Shown: positions 7,728 to 13,026 of the stretch, piece by piece | How positions within the stretch are numbered: position 1 is the first letter of the stretch | Layout of the letters: each line of letters begins with the position of its first letter | Assembly (NCBI GenBank): GCA_043801935.1 | Contig: JAZDLO010000002.1 | Span: 1 to 13,160, forward strand | Length of the DNA stretch: 13,160 nt | Direction: 5' to 3' | Source: JAZDLO01 sp043801935 | GTDB lineage: Bacteria; Actinomycetota; Thermoleophilia; RBG-16-64-13 | The notes under the pieces: model-generated | Databases searched by the model: none | The model's input: only the letters and a program-made list of their open reading frames with translations | Told to the model about the DNA's origin: nothing | Program-made: the position numbers and the translations under genes

Positions 7728-8066
7728 ATGGAACCGCAATTCGGATATGACTCGATCAAGAGGGCGGCCGTCTCGGCCGCCCTCAACGGTGACAACGCGA
7801 TCGTCGCCGCTGTCACTGGTAAGAAGATCCGCGTGCTCGCGCTTCATGTGAGCGCGGCCGGGGCGGTCAACGGCAAACTGCGGAGCGACGTGGGCGCCGG
7901 GGGTAGCGATATCACCGGCCTGCACACCTTCGCAGGCGCCGGCTCCGAGTGGGACATGAGTACCCTTGGCTACGGCTGGTGCGAGACCGACATCGGGGAG
8001 GCTCTTAACCTCAATCTGTCCGGTGGGGTCGCGGTCGCGGGCGTAGTCGTGTACGCGGAGGTGTAG
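7728..8066 (+). CDS. Small beta-sandwich-like phage structural protein
   Basis: 112 residues starting 3 bases after the previous stop, with no good Shine-Dalgarno, so it is probably translated by coupling to the repeat gene. The sequence NGDNAIVAAVTGKKIRVLALHVSA (20-43), a glycine-rich middle (DVGAGGSDITG), a Gly-Trp pair in GYGWCETDIGEALNLNLSGG (81-100) and the final VAVAGVVVYAEV follow a pattern I know from short proteins in phage structural operons, usually annotated hypothetical and predicted as jelly-roll or beta sandwich. The C-terminal domain of the preceding 511-residue protein has a comparable strand pattern, so the two may be co-assembled or distantly related. It could be a decoration, fibre-tip or adaptor protein. 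No catalytic motif is visible. Confidence 0.7.
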   Translation: MEPQFGYDSIKRAAVSAALNGDNAIVAAVTGKKIRVLALHVSAAGAVNGKLRSDVGAGGSDITGLHTFAGAGSEWDMSTLGYGWCETDIGEALNLNLSGGVAVAGVVVYAEV

Positions 8067-8417
8067 ATGAAAGTTTGTATGAAGACCCTGGCCGCCGGTC
8101 CGTTCGGCGTGCTCAAGATTGGCCAGGTGGCAGACGTCGACGCAAAGACCGCGGAGGTTATGGTGGCAAACGGGTACGCAGAGTATGTGGCGAGCCAGGG
8201 CTTGCCCCTAGATATGACGTCTTCGCCGGACCTGCCTACGGCCATGATATCCACGCCAGACACAGCCTCGGCTGGCAATGCCGAGGAATCAAAAGAGACG
8301 GCAACCGACTCCGCTCCTGACGAGCAGACTGGCGAGCGTGAGGCCGCGGTTCTTGCGCCGCCCGAGAAGGCAGTCATGCCAAGGCCGCGTCGCCCGAAAC
8401 CGAGAGGTCGGAAATAG
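8067..8417 (+). CDS. Small phage protein with compact N-terminal domain and basic tail
   Basis: 116 residues starting directly after the previous stop (TAGATG), with GGAGG 5 bases before the ATG, which favours this start over the in-frame ATG 12 bases later. Residues 1 to about 44 (MKVCMKTLAAGPFGVLKIGQ and on to NGYAEYV) form a small domain of a type common in phage head modules: a short strand, a Gly-Pro turn, a VADV segment and an AxxMVANGYAEYV helix-end. The rest is low complexity: acidic and Ser/Thr/Pro-rich (about 46-95), then strongly basic (RPRRPKPRGRK at the end). The charge split suggests a disordered arm able to touch nucleic acid or an acidic surface (inference). It precedes the connector gene as such ORFs often do. 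Function is unknown. Confidence 0.72.
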   Translation: MKVCMKTLAAGPFGVLKIGQVADVDAKTAEVMVANGYAEYVASQGLPLDMTSSPDLPTAMISTPDTASAGNAEESKETATDSAPDEQTGEREAAVLAPPEKAVMPRPRRPKPRGRK

Positions 8418-8420
8418 AGC

Positions 8421-9383
8421 ATGGAGCTCGTCCTGAAAACCGCCCCAACGGTAGAGCCCGTCACGCTGACGGAGGTCAAGACCCATCTCCGCCTGGACTC
8501 GATCAGTGCGGAGTCGGCCCTCGATCTTACGGCGCTACTCGCGCCGGCCGCGCGCGGGGCTGGCACCTATACGAGCACGGGACTGGACACGGAAGGCAAG
8601 CGCTGCGTCGTCAACTTAGATGCGGGCACGCTTGCAGCGACCGCGACGCTGGACGTGCATATCGAGGAATCAACCGACAATGCGGTTTTCACCGACTGGA
8701 CTGGTGGTGCCTTCACCCAAGTGACGACGGCAAACGACGAGGCCGTTCAGGAGAAGGAGTACTCCGGCTCCAAACGGTACGTGCGCGTGGTTGCCGTAGT
8801 GGCCAATGCGTCCGCGAGCTTCGCAGTATCGGCGACCGTACAGGCCTTCCAGACAATCGAGGATGCGTTCCTTGCGTCGCTCATCACGGTCGCCCGCCAG
8901 CACGCCGAGATGATAACCGGCCGGGCCCTTGTCACTCAGACCTGGCAGGCTTTGCTGAAGGAGTGGCCGGTCATAGACAGGATCATGCTGCCCAAGCCGC
9001 CGTTGCAGTCGGTGACGAGCGTCACCTACGTCGACTCGGACGATGCTTCACACACCTTCTCGGCCACGTTGTACGATCTCGAGCTGGCGAGCACTATCCC
9101 GACACTCAATCCCTATCACCTCAACGGCTCCATTGTCCTAGCCTACGGTGAAAGCTGGCCGTCGGAAACACTGAGACCGGCCGCCCCGATCACGATTGAA
9201 TTCGTGGCCGGTTACGGTGCAGCGGCTAATGTCCCCGTGCCGGTCAAGCAGGCCATCCTGCTGCTCATCGGTCACTGGTACGAGAACCGGGAGATCATGG
9301 GCGATCCGAAGTTCGCCGCTTCGCTCGCCGGCCTACCGTTCGCCGTTGACGCGCTGCTCATGCCGTACCGCGTTTGGTCATGA
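8421..9383 (+). CDS. Head-tail connector protein (gp6-like) with inserted beta domain
   Basis: This is the adaptor that binds below the portal ring and starts the head-tail connector. The family signature is split. PVTLTEVKTHLRLD (13-26) is the usual N-terminal helix region, and its normal continuation EDAFLASLITVARQHAEMITGRALVTQTW appears only from 147. The C-terminal part has the expected LPKPPLQSVTSVTYVD (190-205), ITIEFVAGYG (257-266) and PVKQAILLLIGHWYENRE (274-291). Gp6-like proteins of this type are typically about 190-220 residues, and here the length is 320 because residues 34 to about 143 are an extra beta-rich domain. The ORF is continuous across both junctions, so this is an insertion and not two genes. 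The stop overlaps the next start (ATGA). Family call strong; nature of the insert inferred. Confidence 0.9.
   Translation: MELVLKTAPTVEPVTLTEVKTHLRLDSISAESALDLTALLAPAARGAGTYTSTGLDTEGKRCVVNLDAGTLAATATLDVHIEESTDNAVFTDWTGGAFTQVTTANDEAVQEKEYSGSKRYVRVVAVVANASASFAVSATVQAFQTIEDAFLASLITVARQHAEMITGRALVTQTWQALLKEWPVIDRIMLPKPPLQSVTSVTYVDSDDASHTFSATLYDLELASTIPTLNPYHLNGSIVLAYGESWPSETLRPAAPITIEFVAGYGAAANVPVPVKQAILLLIGHWYENREIMGDPKFAASLAGLPFAVDALLMPYRVWS
8520..8849 (+). other. Segment encoding decoration-like beta domain inserted in the connector
   Basis: It encodes about residues 34-143 of the connector: GAGTYTSTGLDTEGKRCVVN, ATATLDVHIEESTDNAVFTDW, then SGSKRYVRVVAVVANAS and a final strand. The order 'D-T/S-x-G strand, TLDV-x-x-ESTD strand, KRYVRVVA strand' matches a small phage beta protein that occurs as a free-standing gene elsewhere. 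The free-standing gene at 5666-6103 shows the same order with DMSGFEG, VTSIKAQQD and ERYVRLVI. Confidence 0.6.
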
Positions 9384-9697
9384 CCGCTGGTGCACTCAGA
9401 CACAGATTCGTCCTGAAGACGGTCTTCGAGACGAAAGACACGTTCGGCGCCGTGGTGGAGAGTGTGCTGACCTTCGCCACGGTCTGGGCCTCGGTGAAGC
9501 CTCTGCTGGGACGGGAGCTGCTACTCGCGCAACAGATGCAGGCTGATGTGACCCATCATGTGCGCATGCGCTATATCGCGGGGGTCACGCCCAAGATGAC
9601 CGGGTTTCTGGGCGTCAGAGAGTTTCAGATCCTTTCGGTTATCAATCCCGAGGAGCGCAATCGGGAGCTCGTGCTCGTCTGTAAGGAGCTGGTGTGA
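9380..9697 (+). CDS. Head closure / head-tail joining protein (SPP1 gp16-like)
   Basis: 105 residues from the ATG that overlaps the connector stop (ATGA). The in-frame TTG six bases earlier adds only two residues and is less likely. The sequence follows the head-tail joining family: LRHRFVLKT at the start, a DTFGAVVES turn, VWASVKPLLGREL (36-48), HHVRMRYIAGVTPKMTGFLG and REFQILSVINPEERNRELVLVCKEL at the end. These small beta-barrel proteins bind below the connector and close the channel after DNA packaging. Length and order (connector, closure, gp10-like, terminator) are standard for HK97/SPP1-type siphoviruses. The stop overlaps the next gene (GTGA), so stoichiometry is probably linked by coupled translation. 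Confidence 0.88.
   Translation: MTAGALRHRFVLKTVFETKDTFGAVVESVLTFATVWASVKPLLGRELLLAQQMQADVTHHVRMRYIAGVTPKMTGFLGVREFQILSVINPEERNRELVLVCKELV
9683..9688 (+). promoter_or_regulatory. Shine-Dalgarno fixing a GTG start
   Basis: AAGGAG lies 5 bases before the GTG at 9694, inside the 3' end of the head-closure gene. It selects this GTG, which overlaps the upstream TGA, over the internal ATG at 9733. Confidence 0.75.
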
Positions 9698-10107
9698 TAA
9701 CTGCCAAAGTCCACGGCGGGGCCGCGCTCACCATGAAACTGAAGGCTCTGCAGGCGGAGGTGAAGTCGGCGCTCAAAGAGGCCAGCCTGGCCGGGGCGGA
9801 GCCGATCCACGATGAAGCTGAGCGCCTGGCCCCGCGGCGTAAGACTGTGACCAAGATCGGGCACCTAGCCGACCACATTGAGATTGAAGTTGCCAAGAGC
9901 ACGGCGACTTCGTGTCTTGTGCGCATCGGCCCCGACAAAGATCACTGGTACGGTCGCTTTTCGGAAACCGGCACGGTCAAGATGGCCGCTAAGCCCTATC
10001 TCCGGCCGGCGATTGACACCCAGGGCGACGAAGCGCTCGAGGCGTTCTCCAAGGAGATGAGGGCGAGACTCAAGATTGGGCCGAGCGTCAGGAGCCTCCG
10101 AGCATGA
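9694..10107 (+). CDS. HK97 gp10-like minor tail / neck protein
   Basis: 137 residues starting with GTG. The family pattern is clear: an N-terminal amphipathic helical part (KLKALQAEVKSALKEASLAGA), then EAERLAPRR, and the hallmark HWYGRFSETGTVKMAAKPYL followed by RPAID (84-108). Proteins of the HK97 gp10 family lie between head closure and tail terminator and take part in joining tail to head or in early tail completion. Their exact place in the virion is less well defined than that of their neighbours. Charged C-terminal helix EALEAFSKEMRARLKIG (113-129). The stop overlaps the next ATG (ATGA). Confidence 0.9.
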   Translation: MITAKVHGGAALTMKLKALQAEVKSALKEASLAGAEPIHDEAERLAPRRKTVTKIGHLADHIEIEVAKSTATSCLVRIGPDKDHWYGRFSETGTVKMAAKPYLRPAIDTQGDEALEAFSKEMRARLKIGPSVRSLRA

Positions 10108-10487
10108 GCGCGATCGAGGAGGCGCTCGTCAGCCGAATGGGAGCGCACGCCGGCGTCGGCGCCATCACGGACGACTTCTATCCGATGGTCGCTCCGCAGG
10201 GCGCAGATCCTCCGTATGTGGTTTACCAGAACATCAGCGCGCCGGAGCTCGAAGTCGCCGAATATGTCCGGCCACGGTTCCAGCTCACGTGTTGGGCCGC
10301 CAGTTATAGCGGCGCAGTGGCGCTGGCTAATGCAGCCCGAGCCTGTTTCTACAATCAACATCTGACCGTCCTCGGGGTCCATTTCCGTTCTTGGATCGCC
10401 AACATCATGGACGGCGAGCAGGATGCACCGACCAGCCGCTACTCCCGCATCGTCGACGTGCGGTTTGACTATCAAAACCCGACCTAG
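10104..10487 (+). CDS. Tail terminator / tail completion protein (DUF3168, gp17-like)
   Basis: 127 residues. The motif series ALVSRMGAHAGVG, DDFYPMVAPQGADPPYVVYQ (23-42), then a strand RPRFQLTCWAASYSGAVALANAARACF and a final strand pair (SRIVDVRFDYQNPT) is typical of DUF3168 proteins, which include SPP1 gp17-type tail completion proteins and resemble lambda gpU in role. A hexamer of this protein caps the tail tube at the head end and stops tube growth. The gene ends the tightly overlapped connector block. After its stop there are 69 bases without a gene and a terminator, so it is the last cistron of this block. Confidence 0.88.
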   Translation: MSAIEEALVSRMGAHAGVGAITDDFYPMVAPQGADPPYVVYQNISAPELEVAEYVRPRFQLTCWAASYSGAVALANAARACFYNQHLTVLGVHFRSWIANIMDGEQDAPTSRYSRIVDVRFDYQNPT

Positions 10488-10513
10488 CTAGAACCTCAAA
10501 TAGAGTCCATCCC

Positions 10514-10539
10514 AAAGGCCGCCAGAGAGCGGCCTTTTT
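10514..10539 (+). terminator. Intrinsic terminator closing the connector operon
   Basis: AAAGGCCGC (10514-10522) pairs perfectly with GCGGCCTTT (10529-10537) around a 6-base loop, followed by T through 10539. It is a clear Rho-independent terminator, 26 bases after the tail terminator stop. The next gene's Shine-Dalgarno begins only 5 bases after the T run, so tail genes downstream need read-through, anti-termination or RNA processing, because no promoter fits between. Confidence 0.88.
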
Positions 10540-10543
10540 CATT

Positions 10544-10548
10544 GGAGG
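10544..10548 (+). promoter_or_regulatory. Shine-Dalgarno deciding the start at 10557
   Basis: GGAGG sits 8 bases before the ATG at 10557. The in-frame TTG at 10542 overlaps this site and has no ribosome binding site of its own, so 10557 is the start. Confidence 0.8.
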
Positions 10549-10556
10549 TAAAGCCC

Positions 10557-10796
10557 ATGAGATTCGACATCCCGGAAATGCCCCATCCGGTGACGGTGAC
10601 GGTCTGCCGGGACTTCCGGGAGCACGACTTCGCGCTCCCTTATGAGACCGAAGACCCCGAGGACATCCGGCTGCTTCGGAGCTATCCCGGGGTGTCGGCG
10701 GTCCCTACCGTCCCGCTGCCCACTCCCTTACCGGAGACCGAACCACAGACAACCTACGAGCCCTTCAAGAGACCTCGGAAGGAGGTGTCTGAGTAA
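10557..10796 (+). CDS. Hypothetical protein upstream of the tail tube gene
   Basis: 79 residues, not recognised. The N-terminal part (MRFDIPEMPHPVTVTVCRDF) and ETEDPEDIRLLRSYPGVSAV look like a small folded unit with two short strands and a helix. From about 48 the chain is proline-rich (VPTVPLPTPLPETEPQTT) and ends basic-acidic (KRPRKEVSE), so it is probably disordered. The start is set by GGAGG 8 bases upstream. It overlaps the tail tube start by one base (TAATG), and the strong Shine-Dalgarno of the tube gene (AAGGAGGT, 10779-10786) lies in its 3' end, so it may serve partly as a leader cistron for the tube. It could be a minor head-tail protein or a tube assembly partner, but nothing in the sequence decides this. 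Confidence 0.65.
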   Translation: MRFDIPEMPHPVTVTVCRDFREHDFALPYETEDPEDIRLLRSYPGVSAVPTVPLPTPLPETEPQTTYEPFKRPRKEVSE

Positions 10797-12163
10797 TGAG
10801 CGTGGACTACAACGACTTCAACATCCAGGTCGCCAAGAATACCGGCGGCGCCAAGGGCGCCAACCCGACCAACCCCGCCTACTTCCTCAAGGTCATCGAG
10901 GGAGGACTCGGGGGAGCGCCGACAGTCGACGCGTTAAACGTCGCCGACGGCGGTATTTGGACCCCGACCGTCAAGCGCGTCGGCTACATCGAGACCGGGG
11001 GTAGCCCGGTCATAATCGCGCAACCCAATGATCTCCCGCTAATTCTCTATGCGGCCTTCGGTGCGAAATCCGTAGCGGGAGGTGCAGACCCCTATACCCA
11101 CAGCATCACCCCGTCCACCTCCATGAGCGGTTTCACGTACCTCTGTTTCTGGCAGAAGTTCGACACCGAATGGCGGCAGTTCCGGGATTGCCAGATCAGC
11201 TCTCTCGACCTGGAGTGCTCGATCGAATCCAAGTTCATGCGCCTGCGCCCGGTCATCGTGGGCATGCAGCCCGAAAAGGTGGTAGCGGCTCCGTCCGAGG
11301 CCACGGCGGAAACCGACATCTACCACTGGCTGGATGCCACCGGCTACTGGGTGGTCGAGGGCGACGCGACCAACGTGGAGCATACCGCGGTTCCGACCTC
11401 TCTCGCCACACTCCAAACCTGGCTGACCAACTTCAAGGCAAGCTACAACGCCCACTGCGCGGTGGCCTCCGGCGTGCACCACCAGGCGGCCGACGCTGCG
11501 AATACCCTCGCATATGCCACTCCGCCCGCGCTACTGGCTGACTGCATCGCCGCGCTCACGGAGATTAAGACCGACTTCAACGCCCACCTGGCCGACATCA
11601 CCGTTCACTACAACGCGGACACGCTGCACACGCTCAGCTACTCCACCCCGGCGGCGGACCTGGCCGCTTGTCTGGCGGCGGTCGAGGAGATTCGCGGTTA
11701 CGACAACGCGCCTGGGGACGCCCTCAAACACATGGGCGTGACCGCTTCGATCAAGTCGCTGAAACTCTCGGTGGGCATGAACGCGTCCCCGCTCCAGGGC
11801 GAGGACATCACCGCCTACACCCTGCAGCGTAAACGCGGGTCGATCACCATCGCGGTCGAGCAGCTCATGGAGGACTTCGAGCTGGTGAATAAGGTCAAGT
11901 TCGGCTCCACCGCTCCGGCGGCGGCCACTGAGGCCTCTAGCGCGATTCAGACCGGCTCACTCACGGCCAAGTTCACCGCTTCGGTCTCCGGTAACGAACG
12001 CTCGTTGCAGATCACCGTCCCCCAGTTCGACTATGACCCGGCTCCGTTCGACGTGTACGGCAATCCCGAAGGCGACGAGATCTATCTCACCGTCGGCGGG
12101 GAGGCCTCCGGCACAGCGCCGGTGTGCACTTGCACAGTCAAGAACTCGGTCGCGGCCTACTAA
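10796..12163 (+). CDS. Tail tube (major tail) protein with inserted helical repeats
   Basis: 455 residues. Position directly before the frameshifted chaperone pair and the tape measure gene identifies it as the subunit of the tail tube. Compatible features: an N-terminal beta-rich half (GIWTPTVKRVGYIETGGSPV, then DLPLILYAAFGAK, SISSLDLECSIESKFMRLRP-like strands) and the C-terminal SIKSLKLSVGMNASPLQGED, ITIAVEQLMEDFELVNKVKFG, and LTAKFTASVSGNERSLQITVPQ. The middle (about 203-302) is different: helical, Ala/His/Asn-rich repeats. Tube proteins of siphoviruses are usually about 150-300 residues, and the extra length is largely this insert and the loops around it. AAGGAGGT 9 bases before the ATG is a near-perfect ribosome binding site, as expected for a protein made in large amounts. 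No second tube-like or sheath gene is in the window. Confidence 0.85.
   Translation: MSVDYNDFNIQVAKNTGGAKGANPTNPAYFLKVIEGGLGGAPTVDALNVADGGIWTPTVKRVGYIETGGSPVIIAQPNDLPLILYAAFGAKSVAGGADPYTHSITPSTSMSGFTYLCFWQKFDTEWRQFRDCQISSLDLECSIESKFMRLRPVIVGMQPEKVVAAPSEATAETDIYHWLDATGYWVVEGDATNVEHTAVPTSLATLQTWLTNFKASYNAHCAVASGVHHQAADAANTLAYATPPALLADCIAALTEIKTDFNAHLADITVHYNADTLHTLSYSTPAADLAACLAAVEEIRGYDNAPGDALKHMGVTASIKSLKLSVGMNASPLQGEDITAYTLQRKRGSITIAVEQLMEDFELVNKVKFGSTAPAAATEASSAIQTGSLTAKFTASVSGNERSLQITVPQFDYDPAPFDVYGNPEGDEIYLTVGGEASGTAPVCTCTVKNSVAAY
11402..11701 (+). repeat. About 2.4 copies of a ~43-residue helical repeat inside the tail tube gene
   Basis: Copy 1 (residues 203-246) contains FKASYNAH, SGVHH and LAYATPPA. 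Copy 2 (247-289) contains IKTDFNAH, ITVHY and LSYSTPAA. A third partial copy (290-302) has ACLAAVEEIRGY, matching DCIAALTEIKTD. NAH positions are 44 residues apart, VH 43, and YxTP 42. Confidence 0.78.
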
Positions 12164-12184
12164 AGCCAACTCCCTCTCTCCCGT

Positions 12185-12244
12185 CCCCGGCCCGGCTGCT
12201 TACCTCCAGGGGGTAGCTAGGGCCGGGGCACCCAACCCTGGAGG
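12185..12244 (+). promoter_or_regulatory. RNA hairpin / possible pseudoknot covering the chaperone ribosome binding site
   Basis: Stem 1: CCCCGGCCC (12185-12193) with GGGCCGGGG (12220-12228), 9 perfect pairs. Stem 2: CCTCCAGGG (12203-12211) with CCCTGGAGG (12236-12244), 9 perfect pairs. Stem 2 contains the GGAGG (12240-12244) that lies 5 bases before the chaperone ATG. The stems interleave, so they form either an H-type pseudoknot or two alternative folds. In either case stem 2 would hide the ribosome binding site. Confidence 0.6.
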
Positions 12245-12249
12245 CCATT

Positions 12250-12696
12250 ATGTCTGAGCGTATCAAGGTCGCCGAGTACCAGAAGCGGCCGATCGAGGAG
12301 ATCGAATTCCCCGACGGGTCAGTCTGGACGCTTCGGCAACCCCTGGAAGAAGACTACTACCGGCGACAAGAAGTAATCGAGGGCCACATGGCCCGGGTGC
12401 GGACCAAAGCTGCTGACTTGGCAGCTAGGGCCACGGCCAAAGCCGAGGAGACCGGCGCCGACGATGAGGCTCGGGCGCTCATTGACGAAGAGGCTGACGA
12501 AGAGACCTTAGCTATCGAGCTGACGCTGCGCTACATGCAGGCATCGGTGCTAGCCATCTTCATCACGCCCACACAAGGGCCGAAGGTGATTCTCGAAACC
12601 TTGCCACCCGACCTCATGCACTACCTGCTCGCCCGGGTGGACGAAACGCTGGGAGGAGATGCGGCAAAAAAGCGGGTACGGTCCGAGACCCGTTAA
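12250..12696 (+). CDS. Tail assembly chaperone, short (G-like) product
   Basis: 148 residues, between tail tube and tape measure, the position of lambda G and its functional equivalents. These proteins bind the tape measure protein and recruit tube subunits during tail assembly but are absent from the mature virion. The sequence starts with a short beta region (IKVAEYQKRPIEEIEFPDGSVWTLRQP), then is mainly helical and charged (about 35-95, very rich in Ala, Glu, Asp, Arg), and ends with a second helical region VILETLPPDLMHYLLARVDETL. No catalytic motif, signal or membrane span. The start ATG has GGAGG 5 bases upstream, in the RNA element described separately. The last codons carry the slippery sequence that yields the extended product. 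Confidence 0.85.
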   Translation: MSERIKVAEYQKRPIEEIEFPDGSVWTLRQPLEEDYYRRQEVIEGHMARVRTKAADLAARATAKAEETGADDEARALIDEEADEETLAIELTLRYMQASVLAIFITPTQGPKVILETLPPDLMHYLLARVDETLGGDAAKKRVRSETR

Positions 12697-12707
12697 CGGG
12701 TCGGGAC
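12651..12707 (+). promoter_or_regulatory. Programmed -1 ribosomal frameshift cassette (dnaX-like)
   Basis: Three elements are in order. A Shine-Dalgarno-like GGAGGAG (12652-12658) lies 7 bases before the slippery heptamer A AAA AAG (12666-12672), which is in the correct phase with the chaperone codons GCA AAA AAG. Eight bases after it a stem-loop begins: GTCC (12681-12684) with GGAC (12704-12707), a small internal loop, then GACCCG (12687-12692) with CGGGTC (12697-12702) around TTAA. The zero-frame stop codon TAA (12694-12696) falls in this loop. The -1 frame is open from 12672 to 13025. Confidence 0.88.
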
Positions 12708-13025
12708 TTAGACCGGCACTACACGGAGCTGGCGTTCTGGTATGCGGGCGTCAAGCCCTGGGAGCTGATTGAAGCTCCGGCGCTCTGGGTCCGCAAAATG
12801 ACTCATTGGCTGCCCTACCACCGCGACCGCTATTTCTTAAGCATGCAGGCGGCGCTTCACGGGGGCTATCAGTCCCAGTGGAGCGAAGACGATGAAGACA
12901 AACCCTCCGATCCAGAGACAGTGGCACAGATCGCCAATCAGAAACTCAACAGTTTCTCAAGTCACGGCACTCGGGCCGTCAAGGCCTACTACCTGAAAAA
13001 AGCTACGAAAGGGAAGGGGCGTTAG
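12672..13025 (+). CDS. Tail assembly chaperone frameshift extension (T-like domain)
   Basis: This is the -1 frame part of the long chaperone, equivalent to lambda gpGT. After slippage on lysine codons 140-141 of the upstream product it adds 117 residues for a fusion of 258. The extension opens AGTVRDPLTGRDLDRHYTEL, continues with AFWYAGVKPWELIEAPALWVRK and MTHWLPYHRDRYFLSMQAAL, and ends in a lysine-rich YYLKKATKGKGR. Trp/Tyr-rich helical segments like this are typical of T domains, which contact tube subunits. No ATG, GTG or TTG occurs in this frame between the slip site and 12798, so independent translation could only begin at 12798 and would lose the conserved-looking first 42 residues; no clear ribosome binding site precedes that ATG. 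This makes frameshifting the better reading. Confidence 0.85.
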   Translation, partial: AGTVRDPLTGRDLDRHYTELAFWYAGVKPWELIEAPALWVRKMTHWLPYHRDRYFLSMQAALHGGYQSQWSEDDEDKPSDPETVAQIANQKLNSFSSHGTRAVKAYYLKKATKGKGR

Positions 13026-13026
13026 C

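Noticed and set aside
7124..7750. A 208-codon plus-strand frame overlapping the repeat gene
   Set aside because: It is extremely Arg-rich low complexity from a frame shift of the repeats, and it runs through the start of the next gene.
7140..7925. A 261-codon open frame on the minus strand, opposite the repeat gene
   Set aside because: It is antisense to a well-supported repeat protein in GC-rich DNA, where long shadow frames are common. Its composition is Arg/Gly/His-rich with no recognisable motif, and it crosses two gene boundaries.
10484..10491. CTAGCTAG palindrome after the tail terminator gene
   Set aside because: It is too short to be an operator on its own, has no second copy nearby, and partly encodes the stop codon.
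12185..12228. A simple Rho-independent terminator after the tail tube gene
   Set aside because: The 9-bp GC stem has no T run after it, and the same segment is better explained together with the complementary ribosome binding site.
12798..13025. A separate 75-residue gene starting at the ATG at 12798
   Set aside because: There is no clear Shine-Dalgarno before this ATG, the frame is open without a start back to the slippery site, and position and sequence fit the T part of a frameshifted chaperone.
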